A DNA stretch of 6,554 bases from an archaeon MnTg01. Lineage in GTDB: Archaea > Thermoproteota > Nitrososphaeria > Nitrososphaerales > Nitrosopumilaceae. The stretch covers positions 1-6,554 of the forward strand of contig BFAR01000067.1 in NCBI GenBank assembly GCA_008974855.1, written 5' to 3'. Positions 1-6,099 of the stretch are shown here, one piece after another. Each line of letters begins with the position of its first letter. Positions within the stretch are counted from its first letter, which is position 1. Under the pieces are notes generated by a model. It made no database searches. It was not told the origin of the DNA and saw nothing but the letters and a program-made list of their open reading frames with translations. Both the position numbers and the translations under genes were made by a program.

Positions 1-10
1 TGAAAATTCT

Positions 11-26
11 TTAATTATAAATAAAG
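11..26 (+). promoter_or_regulatory. Candidate TATA box for the class V aminotransferase
   Basis: The AT-rich element TTATAAATA (15-23) resembles an archaeal box A. A transcription start about 26 nt downstream of its centre would fall near position 45, giving a short leader of about 14 nt before the TTG at 59. The region is AT-rich and the aminotransferase frame stays open through it to the window edge, so the match could be chance. Confidence 0.4.
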
Positions 27-58
27 CCATTAAAGATCTTCTTGACAGGCGAAATTAT

Positions 59-1204
59 TTGGAATATTTAGCAATGTTACCTGGTCCGACAAATGTTCCT
101 GAGAGGGTAATGAGAGCTATGTTTACTCACATCATTAATCATCGAAGTCCAGATTTTGTTGAGCTTTATACTGATGTCATTGAAAAAACTCAGCAAGTTT
201 TTCAAACAAAAAATGATATTGTTGCACTTTCTTCTTCTGGCACGGGAGCTGTTGAAGCTTCAGTTGTGAATTTAGTCAAAAAAGGTGATAAGATAATAAT
301 TCCAGTTAATGGAGAATTTAGTAGCCGACTAGCTCAGATGATAGAATGGCAGGGAGCAAATGTAGTCAAGCTTGAAACTCAGCCAGGAACTAATGCTACC
401 TTTGATCAAATAAAGGAGGCTTTTGATAACAATAAGGACGTCAAAGCATTCTATGTTGTTCATAACGAAACTTCAACTGGTACTCAGGTAAAATATCTAG
501 AAAAAATACCTGAACTTACATCTAGAAACGATTGTTTCTATGTTGTAGATTCTGTGTCAATACTTGGTGGTGTCGAACTGCCAGTAGATAAATGGAATAT
601 TGACGTATGTATGACTGGTTCACAAAAAGCAATGGCCGCACCACCTGGAATATCTCCTATATCAGTAAGTCCAAGAGCTAAAAAATACATGATTGAAAAC
701 CCACCACCTACAATGTATTTCAATTTAGCAAGATATTTCAAATATTATGAAGAATCAAAACAAACTCCTTTTACTCCTGCATTGCCTCTTCTATATGCAT
801 ACAGAGAAGCATTGCGTATTATTCTTGAAGAAGGAATGGACGCAAGGATTCGTCGTCACAAAATTTGTTCAGACGCATTATATTCTGGTTTGAGTGCAAT
901 TGGTTTAACCCCATTTGCAAAAGAAGAAGACCGTTCTATCACAATCATAGCATTAAATTATCTTGAAGGACTTGAAGACAATACTTTTAGAAATACTTTA
1001 GCTAAAAAATTCCGCGTTCTTGTTGCTGGTGGTTTTGGAAATCTAAAAGGCAAAGTTTTCAGAGTTGGTTGTATGGGAGAAGTTCATAGATATCATGTAA
1101 TGAGAACAATATCAGCAATATCGTCTACTCTTGATATGATGGGCTATAAGACAAACACTGTAGATGCTCTAAAAACTGCTGAAGAAAAACTCAAGGACCT
1201 CTAA
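59..1204 (+). CDS. Class V PLP-dependent aminotransferase (alanine-glyoxylate / serine-pyruvate type)
   Basis: This is a cytosolic fold-type I PLP enzyme of 381 residues, the usual family length, predicted to move amino groups between amino acids such as alanine or serine and 2-oxo acids such as glyoxylate or pyruvate. Family marks are the N-terminal LPGPTNVPERV (7-17), the phosphate-binding SSGTGA (59-64), HNETSTG (135-141), VVDSVSILGG (162-171) with PLP-ring Asp164, TGSQKAMAAPPG (186-197) with Schiff-base Lys190, and FRVGCMG (334-340) with Arg335, the likely substrate-carboxylate ligand. By recall it resembles Methanocaldococcus MJ0959, so the exact substrates are open. The TTG start at 59 has AGGCG (47-51) seven bases upstream; ATG at 74 is the alternative. 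The frame has no stop up to the window edge, but no other start codon is visible there and the family N-terminus lies here. The FKBP gene follows 44 bp downstream on the same strand. Confidence 0.88.
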   Translation: MEYLAMLPGPTNVPERVMRAMFTHIINHRSPDFVELYTDVIEKTQQVFQTKNDIVALSSSGTGAVEASVVNLVKKGDKIIIPVNGEFSSRLAQMIEWQGANVVKLETQPGTNATFDQIKEAFDNNKDVKAFYVVHNETSTGTQVKYLEKIPELTSRNDCFYVVDSVSILGGVELPVDKWNIDVCMTGSQKAMAAPPGISPISVSPRAKKYMIENPPPTMYFNLARYFKYYEESKQTPFTPALPLLYAYREALRIILEEGMDARIRRHKICSDALYSGLSAIGLTPFAKEEDRSITIIALNYLEGLEDNTFRNTLAKKFRVLVAGGFGNLKGKVFRVGCMGEVHRYHVMRTISAISSTLDMMGYKTNTVDALKTAEEKLKDL

Positions 1205-1217
1205 ACTTCCTGTTAAC

Positions 1218-1226
1218 TTAATATTA
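1218..1226 (+). promoter_or_regulatory. Weak candidate TATA box before the FKBP gene
   Basis: TTAATATTA lies in the 44-bp gap between the aminotransferase and FKBP genes. A start about 26 nt from its centre would land almost exactly on the TTG start codon (1249), implying a leaderless transcript. Co-transcription with the aminotransferase is equally possible, so this is a low-confidence site. Confidence 0.25.
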
Positions 1227-1248
1227 GGAAATTCGAAGAGCGATCTAG

Positions 1249-2001
1249 TTGACTTTCAATAAAGGCTCACTAATTTTAGTAGAATACACTGCAAAAGTAA
1301 AAGATACTGATGAAGTTTTTGAAACTACAATTGAAGCTGAAGCAAAAAAACATTCGATCCATGATGCTAACATAAAATATCAACCAAAACTTGTTTCAGT
1401 AGGTGAGTCTTGGGTAATAAAAGGACTAGATGAAGCATTAGCTAATTCAAAAGTAGGTGATAAAACTTCTGTTGAAGTAACACCAGATAAAGGATTTGGT
1501 GAAAGAGACTCTGGAAAAGTTAGAATGATTCCTTTGCGTAAACTAGGAGAAGATGCAGATAAGGTTACAGTAGGTGACACAATTGAAATTGATCAGAAAA
1601 CCGGCATTATACGTTTCATTGGTTCTGGAAGAGTACAAGTTGATTACAATCATAGATTCGCAGGAAAAACCATTATTTATGATGTTAATGTTTTAAAGGC
1701 TTTAGAAACTGATGACGAAAAAATAAATGGAATGTTAAAACGACATTTGCCTGTTGACGATTCTAAACTAGTTTTCAAAAAAACTGGAACATCTTTAGAT
1801 ATCAATATACCTGAAGAACTTTTTCGTTCTGATGGATTGCAAGTTATGAAGCATTTTATTCAATCAGATATTTTCAAATTTGTTCCTACATTAGAAAAAA
1901 TTAACTTTTTAGAAACTCATCTAATCAAATCTTCAGACACACAAAAGAAAGAAGAATCTAAACCTAAAACAGAAAAACCTGTTGCACAAAAAGTAGCTTA
2001 A
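1249..2001 (+). CDS. Long SlyD-like FKBP-type peptidyl-prolyl cis-trans isomerase
   Basis: This is a predicted cytosolic prolyl isomerase and chaperone of 250 residues. The FKBP core opens with KGSLILVEYTAKV (5-17), continues with WVIKGLDEAL (55-64) and VTPDKGFGERD (78-88), is interrupted by an insert-in-flap domain (about 90-130, including PLRKLG and VGDTIEID), and closes with VDYNHRFAGKTIIYDVNV (131-148), as in SlyD. Residues 155-225 match in position the extra C-terminal domain of long archaeal FKBPs such as M. jannaschii FKBP26, where it mediates dimerisation. The tail (226-250) is Lys/Glu/Pro-rich and probably disordered. A TAG codon sits directly before the TTG at 1249 and no other plausible start precedes the conserved core, so this start is close to forced. 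Only weak Shine-Dalgarno matches (GAAGAG, GCGATC) lie nearby. The gene ends one base from the end of egsA on the other strand. Confidence 0.88.
   Translation: MTFNKGSLILVEYTAKVKDTDEVFETTIEAEAKKHSIHDANIKYQPKLVSVGESWVIKGLDEALANSKVGDKTSVEVTPDKGFGERDSGKVRMIPLRKLGEDADKVTVGDTIEIDQKTGIIRFIGSGRVQVDYNHRFAGKTIIYDVNVLKALETDDEKINGMLKRHLPVDDSKLVFKKTGTSLDINIPEELFRSDGLQVMKHFIQSDIFKFVPTLEKINFLETHLIKSSDTQKKEESKPKTEKPVAQKVA
1987..1991 (-). terminator. Candidate T-tract terminator for egsA inside the FKBP gene
   Basis: Read on the minus strand, TTTTT follows the egsA stop by about a dozen bases, and more pyrimidine-rich sequence follows. Archaeal termination typically uses U-rich tracts. Since the two genes are separated by one base, any egsA terminator must overlap the FKBP 3' end. 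This is an inference from base composition only. Confidence 0.3.
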
Positions 2002-2002
2002 T

Positions 2003-3067
2003 CTATAGAACCTTAGTACTTTTCGCAAGTTCAATTGCTTTTTTAAATGTCATATCAACTTCTTTGAGAATTGTATATCTTTCTGGTCTTAGATCTTGAG
2101 CAATAGTTAATGCTTTCGCCAATGTATCTGGGCTTAGACCAATTTGTTTTGCAGTAGTAGGTGCACCGAGATTTTTTAGTGTCTTTACAATTTTTTTCCA
2201 ATCTTGACCTTGTAGCTTTGCCATCATTATTGCACCTATTCCACATTTTTCACCATGAAGACCAACACCGGGAGCAAGTCTATCTAAAGCATGTGAAAAC
2301 AAATGCTCTGCACCAGAACAAGGTCTGCTACTGCCTGCAATACATGATGCAACTCCTGCACTGATTAACGCCTCAACAATAACTCTTACATCAAGACCTT
2401 TTTTTGCATAAACAGCTGAGTTTTCAATCAAGATTTCTGCACTCATTGAAGCCAAATTTGCAGAATATCTTCCAAAATACTCACCAGTTTTATCTCTACC
2501 AAGCTCCCAATCTCTAACCGCAATCATATTTGCAACTAAATCTCCACATCCACTTGAAAGCATTTTTTTTGGTGCTTTTCTAATGATGTCTATATCAACA
2601 AATACTCCTAATGGTGCTGTGGCAACAAGAGAGTGTGGTTTGTCTCCACGAACTGATACGAAAGGACTTGCTATGCCATCGTGTGAAGCCGCAGTTGGAA
2701 GACTCACAAACGACTTTTTTAGATTAAAAGCAACCATTTTAGCAATATCTACGGATCTGCCACCTCCAATTCCAATAATGAGATCACTATTGTCTTTCTT
2801 TACATTTTTTTGAATCTCTTTGATTAACTTAATTTCATTATTTTTTGCGTTGTGCCAGGCATATCGAATTTTTGAAGAAGCAAGGGATTTTTCAATCTTA
2901 ATCTGAATAAATTTTTTTACATGAATTCCAGAAATCAGAGATACCTTTTTAGGATTATTAAGAGATCGAAGAAATTTTCCAAATTCATTGATATTTTTTT
3001 CTCCTATTACAATTAGCCTGGGTAGCTCCATTGTATGTGATGTGATAGGCTTTTTCTTTTTTCTCAC
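2003..3067 (-). CDS. egsA: sn-Glycerol-1-phosphate dehydrogenase [NAD(P)+]
   Basis: This enzyme reduces dihydroxyacetone phosphate to sn-glycerol-1-phosphate, the backbone of archaeal ether lipids, using NADH or NADPH in the cytosol. The 354-residue protein has the expected length and marks: LIIGIGGGRSVDIAK (96-110) in the nucleotide-binding domain, SLPTAASHDGIASP (122-135) lining the cofactor/substrate site, and the three likely zinc ligands Asp176 (SGCGDLVAN), His255 (GAEHLFSHALD) and His271 (GLHGEKCG). The GTG start at 3067 has GTGAT (3077-3073) five bases upstream, a fair match to the archaeal anti-Shine-Dalgarno, and an in-frame TAA lies two codons further up. ATG at 3031 (residue 13, MELPRLIVIGE) is the alternative and would remove a basic leader, MRKKKK. 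The gene diverges from psmB and converges on the FKBP gene. Confidence 0.93.
   Translation of the reverse strand: MRKKKKPITSHTMELPRLIVIGEKNINEFGKFLRSLNNPKKVSLISGIHVKKFIQIKIEKSLASSKIRYAWHNAKNNEIKLIKEIQKNVKKDNSDLIIGIGGGRSVDIAKMVAFNLKKSFVSLPTAASHDGIASPFVSVRGDKPHSLVATAPLGVFVDIDIIRKAPKKMLSSGCGDLVANMIAVRDWELGRDKTGEYFGRYSANLASMSAEILIENSAVYAKKGLDVRVIVEALISAGVASCIAGSSRPCSGAEHLFSHALDRLAPGVGLHGEKCGIGAIMMAKLQGQDWKKIVKTLKNLGAPTTAKQIGLSPDTLAKALTIAQDLRPERYTILKEVDMTFKKAIELAKSTKVL
2039..2044 (+). terminator. Candidate T-tract terminator for the FKBP gene inside egsA
   Basis: A run of six T residues begins 38 bases after the FKBP stop codon on the plus strand, inside the 3' end of the convergent egsA gene. 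It could serve as a U-rich archaeal terminator. Support is positional and compositional only. Confidence 0.3.
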
Positions 3068-3090
3068 TACTTATCACTCTCACCACCAAC

Positions 3091-3106
3091 AAAAAGTTAT
3101 TTAAAA
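3091..3106. promoter_or_regulatory. Shared palindromic TATA element between egsA and psmB
   Basis: The core TTTAAA (3100-3105) is its own reverse complement. It reads TATTTAAA toward psmB and TTTAAATA toward egsA, both close to archaeal box A. Starts about 26 nt away would fall near 3128 on the plus strand and 3076 on the minus strand, each just upstream of a supported start codon (3147 and 3067). The purine-rich AAAAAG (3091-3096) sits where a TFB recognition element would lie for the psmB direction; no comparable element is seen on the egsA side. No other AT-rich box exists in the short gap. Confidence 0.5.
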
Positions 3107-3136
3107 GGGTGTTGTGTCTTTCTTATTATCTCAAAC

Positions 3137-3141
3137 AGGTG
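3137..3141 (+). promoter_or_regulatory. Shine-Dalgarno AGGTG that supports the TTG start of psmB
   Basis: AGGTG matches the archaeal anti-Shine-Dalgarno core and lies five bases before the in-frame TTG at 3147. For the upstream GTG at 3114, the nearest match (GGGTG, 3107-3111) is only two bases away, which is too close for normal function. This site favours 3147 as the translation start. Confidence 0.55.
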
Positions 3142-3146
3142 TCTTT

Positions 3147-3779
3147 TTGTCAAATAACGTTGAAGAAAAAATATTACACGGAACTACCACTGTAGGTATT
3201 AAGGCTAGAGATGGAGTAGTGCTTTGTGCCGATATGAGGGCAAGCGCGGGCTACTTTATTGCAAACAATAACACAATGAAAATTCAAAAAATTGACGATC
3301 ATGCCGGTATGACCATGGCAGGAGGAGTAGCTGATGCACAAAACATTACCGACATACTCAGATATCATGCCAATCTACACAGAATTTCAAAAAACGAACC
3401 AATTTCAATCAAGTCCTTAGTCAGACTTTCATCTCTTATTTTCCATCAAAACCGAGGCTATCCATTTATGGCTGATATCTTAGTAGGCGGTTACGATAAG
3501 AACGGTCCAGCATTATACAATGTTGACATGTTTGGGTCAGTTGAAGAAAAAACTTACGTTACAACAGGTAGCGGTTCTCCTGTTGCATATGGTCTTTTAG
3601 AAGAAGAATATCGTGATGATCTTAGTATAGAAGATGCTAAAGTAATAGCATTACGTGCTGTAAAGGCAGCTATTACCAGAAATATTGGAACAGGAGATGG
3701 AATCAATGTTTCAATTATTGACAAAGATGGATTCCGACTCCTAACTAAAGACCAAAAGAAAGCCATCATTAACCTTTAG
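3147..3779 (+). CDS. psmB: 20S proteasome beta subunit
   Basis: This is a core-particle beta subunit, an N-terminal-nucleophile hydrolase that degrades proteins inside the 20S barrel. The start chosen is TTG 3147, backed by AGGTG and the TATA position; GTG 3114 would add 11 residues (MSFLLSQTGVF). From 3147 the protein has 210 residues: a 12-residue propeptide ending LHG, then mature TTTVGIK. In mature numbering, catalytic Thr1, Asp17 (LCADMR) and Lys33 (NNTMKIQ) are present, as is the Ser129 motif TGSGSP. The usual Arg-Asp166 and Ser169 positions instead read Asn and Thr (TRNIGTGDG). Related archaea often carry two beta subunits; this keeps the nucleophile but may be the less active one, which is my inference. 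Only seven bases separate it from aCPSF1, so the two are probably co-transcribed. Confidence 0.9.
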   Translation: MSNNVEEKILHGTTTVGIKARDGVVLCADMRASAGYFIANNNTMKIQKIDDHAGMTMAGGVADAQNITDILRYHANLHRISKNEPISIKSLVRLSSLIFHQNRGYPFMADILVGGYDKNGPALYNVDMFGSVEEKTYVTTGSGSPVAYGLLEEEYRDDLSIEDAKVIALRAVKAAITRNIGTGDGINVSIIDKDGFRLLTKDQKKAIINL

Positions 3780-3786
3780 TGATTTA

Positions 3787-5724
3787 ATGCAAAGAAAACC
3801 ACAACAAAAAGAATTACCTCTAGGCCAAAATATAATGGCAACCATACTGCAAAGTATTCCCAAAGAAGCAAACGTTACAAAAATTAATTATGAAGGACCA
3901 AGAATTGCACTTTTTACGACTACTCCTAAATATTTGATGGAACACAATGAAATCATTTCAAAACTTGTTAATGTGATTAAAAAAAGAATTGTTGTTAGAA
4001 CTGATGAATCTATAAGAAAATTAGAAGAGGACGCAAGAAAAATTCTTACTCAATGTATTCCCAAAGAAGCAAATCTCCAAGGAACTTTCTTTGATTCAGC
4101 AACTGGAGAAGTATCAATAGAGGTAAAAAGACCTTGGTTATTACAAAAAAACTCCCCCGACTTTAGTCATGCAGAAGTAACTGAAAAAACCGGATGGAAG
4201 CTACGTGTTCGTAAAGCAACTACCAATCCATCAAGCACTATTCAAGCAATTAACTACACCTTGAAGGTATCATCTGCTGAACGAGGAAAACAACTCAAGC
4301 AGGTCGGCGAAAATATTTTTCGTCCAAGATTAACTCAAAAATCTGAAGTTTCTTTATTGACTCTAGGTGGATTTGGTCAAGTAGGACGTTCTTGTATGCT
4401 TTTAACAACTTCCGATAGTAAAATTTTGATTGATTGTGGAATTAATCCAGGCGCAAAAATCCCATCGGATTCTTTTCCAAGACTTGATTGGGCTAACATT
4501 ACGCTAGATGAACTTGATGCAGTAGTCATTGGTCACGCACATCTTGATCATACTGGATTTTTGCCAGTTTTATGCAAATATGGTTACAAAGGCCCCATCT
4601 ACTGTACAGAACCAACTCTTCCTATGATGAATCTAATTCAGCTTGATGCCATCAAGGTTGCTTCTGCACAAGGAAGAGCCCCTATGTATGCTGAAAGAGA
4701 TGTAAAGCAAATAATGAAACAAACAATAACTATTCCATATTCTACTGTCACTGATATTTCTCCAGACATTAAACTAGTTTTTGCAAATGCAGGACACATT
4801 CTTGGTTCAGCACTTTGTCACTTTCATATTGGAAATGGCGATCATAATTTTGTTTATTCTGGAGATATCAAATTTGCAAAAAGTATCTTATTTGAGAGTG
4901 CAAGTTGGAATTTCCCAAGAGTTGAAACTTTACTGATTGAAAGTACCTATGGCGCTAAAGAAGACATTCAAGCTAGCAGACAAGAAGTTGAATCCTCATT
5001 TATCAAATCCGTTAATACAGTCCTTAAAGAAAATGGAAAAGTTCTCATCCCAATTCCAGCTGTAGGTAGAGCACAAGAAATTATGATGGTAATAGATCAA
5101 TACATGAAATCTGGTGAAATGGTAGAAGCCCCTGTTTTCTATGAAGGAATGATCGCAGAAGCATCAGCTATCCATGAAGCTCATCCAGAATACCTAGCTC
5201 AAGAATTAAAGCAAAGAATTTTAGAAACTGATGATAATCCATTTGATTCTGAATACTTTACAAATGTAGAACATCCAGATGCAAGAGAAGAACCGTTACG
5301 TGATAATTCTCCTGCTATTATTATTGCAACATCAGGAATGCTTGAAGGTGGACCTGTCCTAGAGTACTTTAGAAATATTGCGCCTGATAAAAAGAACAAA
5401 ATTTTGTTTGTATCTTATCAAGTAAACGGTACACTTGGAAGAAGAGTTCTTGAGGGTGCAAAACAAGTTTCATTAATAGGTAGAGAAGGTAAAGTTGAAG
5501 TTGTGACAATTGAATGTAGTATAGAAAGACTAGATGGATTCAGTGGACATAGTGATTATAATCAATTAATTTCTTTTGTGCACAAACTAAGACCAAAACT
5601 TCGAAAGGTTCTTGTTAATCACGGGGAAAGAAGAAAGTCTGAAAATCTTTCAATGTCAATTCGTAGAATGTTTAGAGTTCCAACACACTATCCACAGATT
5701 CAAGAAGCGATAAAATTATACTAA
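3787..5724 (+). CDS. aCPSF1 (FttA): KH-domain beta-CASP ribonuclease and transcription termination factor
   Basis: aCPSF1, also called FttA, cleaves nascent RNA at U-rich sites and terminates archaeal transcription; it is the archaeal relative of eukaryotic CPSF73. The 645-residue protein is full length. Two N-terminal KH-type domains (about 20-80 and 88-165) each open with IPKEAN. The metallo-beta-lactamase core carries LTLGGFGQVGRS (191-202), LIDCG (214-218), GHAHLDH (249-255) and AGHILGS (335-341), plus Asp360 in YSGD. Beta-CASP motif A is Glu385 (ESTYG), motif B His588 (FSGHSD) and motif C His612 (NHGE), so all metal ligands for nuclease activity are visible. The second KH domain has WLLQKNS where GxxG is expected. 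ATG 3787 is preceded by GTGAT (3779-3783), overlapping the psmB stop codon. ATG at residue 17 is a less likely start. Pairing with psmB recurs in archaea. Confidence 0.94.
   Translation: MQRKPQQKELPLGQNIMATILQSIPKEANVTKINYEGPRIALFTTTPKYLMEHNEIISKLVNVIKKRIVVRTDESIRKLEEDARKILTQCIPKEANLQGTFFDSATGEVSIEVKRPWLLQKNSPDFSHAEVTEKTGWKLRVRKATTNPSSTIQAINYTLKVSSAERGKQLKQVGENIFRPRLTQKSEVSLLTLGGFGQVGRSCMLLTTSDSKILIDCGINPGAKIPSDSFPRLDWANITLDELDAVVIGHAHLDHTGFLPVLCKYGYKGPIYCTEPTLPMMNLIQLDAIKVASAQGRAPMYAERDVKQIMKQTITIPYSTVTDISPDIKLVFANAGHILGSALCHFHIGNGDHNFVYSGDIKFAKSILFESASWNFPRVETLLIESTYGAKEDIQASRQEVESSFIKSVNTVLKENGKVLIPIPAVGRAQEIMMVIDQYMKSGEMVEAPVFYEGMIAEASAIHEAHPEYLAQELKQRILETDDNPFDSEYFTNVEHPDAREEPLRDNSPAIIIATSGMLEGGPVLEYFRNIAPDKKNKILFVSYQVNGTLGRRVLEGAKQVSLIGREGKVEVVTIECSIERLDGFSGHSDYNQLISFVHKLRPKLRKVLVNHGERRKSENLSMSIRRMFRVPTHYPQIQEAIKLY
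3854..3872 (+). repeat. First copy of a 19-bp direct repeat within aCPSF1
   Basis: This 19-base stretch recurs exactly at 4055-4073, 201 bases (67 codons) downstream and in the same reading frame. It encodes the IPKEAN element that begins the first KH-type domain; the second copy begins the second domain. Confidence 0.8.
4055..4073 (+). repeat. Second copy of the 19-bp direct repeat within aCPSF1
   Basis: This is identical to 3854-3872 and encodes the IPKEAN element at the start of the second KH-type domain. The identity at DNA level, synonymous sites included, spans only this motif; the flanking sequence differs. Confidence 0.8.
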
Positions 5725-5755
5725 TAAAACTTTCTAGTTAGATTAAATTATTTTA
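5725..5755. terminator. AT-rich convergent 3' region between aCPSF1 and sepF
   Basis: The 23-bp gap between the convergent aCPSF1 and sepF stop codons is AT-rich, and TTTT follows just inside sepF on the plus strand (5751-5754). There is no hairpin that I can see. It may serve termination for both operons, but a T-run of four is weak evidence. Confidence 0.25.
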
Positions 5756-6026
5756 AATCGTATTCTGGTTTCCAAATCTTAATGCCAGGTGGTGTAACAA
5801 TAATTCTTTCTTCACCTAAACGTGCAATATCTGCATTAGCATTTTTTGCAATTGTATAAAGATCTTCTACTACTTTGCGTAACTTGTCTACATCTTTGTG
5901 TGCCAACGGAGTAACTCTCAAAATCAGAATCATATCTTTTTTTATGTCCTCCTGTATCGAATGAATATCGCTAGGATCTCTTATCGTGATTGCCTTGAGA
6001 AAAGTTGGACTTTCTTGTTTCTGCAT
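5748..6026 (-). CDS. sepF: Archaeal SepF-like cell division protein
   Basis: SepF anchors FtsZ to the membrane in many bacteria and FtsZ-bearing archaea. This 92-residue protein is almost all SepF core domain: FLKAITIRDPSDI (9-21), DMILILRVTPL (31-41), the helix KDVDKLRKVVEDLY (44-57), then ADIARLGEERIIVTPPGIKI (65-84), matching the conserved SepF end with its Gly-x-x-x-(I/V)-x-V-T-P pattern. The start is tightly set because an in-frame TAG lies directly before ATG 6026. No amphipathic membrane-targeting helix is visible at the N-terminus, unlike studied archaeal SepF proteins, and no Shine-Dalgarno is well placed for this ATG. The gene lies 73 bp downstream of the tRNA-thiolation gene on the same strand, so an operon is possible. 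Thaumarchaea divide mainly by Cdv proteins, so its role there is uncertain. Confidence 0.8.
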   Translation of the reverse strand: MQKQESPTFLKAITIRDPSDIHSIQEDIKKDMILILRVTPLAHKDVDKLRKVVEDLYTIAKNANADIARLGEERIIVTPPGIKIWKPEYDLK

Positions 6027-6099
6027 CTACGGACAGGTGCCATCTACTCCTTCAAAAAGTCTTGCATGTCAATACCTGTTCACACACTAGTCATCGTGC
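6027..6099 (-). promoter_or_regulatory. sepF leader with misplaced Shine-Dalgarno and overlapping mini-ORFs
   Basis: Read on the minus strand, this gap holds a mini-ORF, MQDFLKE, whose TAG (6046-6044) directly abuts another ATG (6043). The strong ribosome site GAAGGAG ends three bases before that ATG and about 20 bases before the sepF ATG. The ORF from 6043 is out of frame with sepF and ends after 20 codons, overlapping the sepF start. ACAGGT/ACCTGT halves (6033-6038 and 6074-6079) form a weak inverted repeat. No clear TATA box is seen. This could be a leader controlling sepF, or decayed former coding sequence. Confidence 0.35.

Noticed and set aside
538..741. Minus-strand ORF of 67 codons inside the aminotransferase gene
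   Set aside because: It lies entirely opposite conserved coding sequence with clear PLP-enzyme motifs, has no recognisable family features and no start signals.
2583..2813. Plus-strand ORF of 76 codons inside egsA
   Set aside because: It is the antisense shadow of conserved dehydrogenase motifs; its residues look like frame-shifted composition, not a family.
6027..6099. tRNA or small structured RNA between the thiolation gene and sepF
   Set aside because: Only a weak 6-bp inverted repeat with a long loop is present; there is no cloverleaf, box C/D or other recognised signature.
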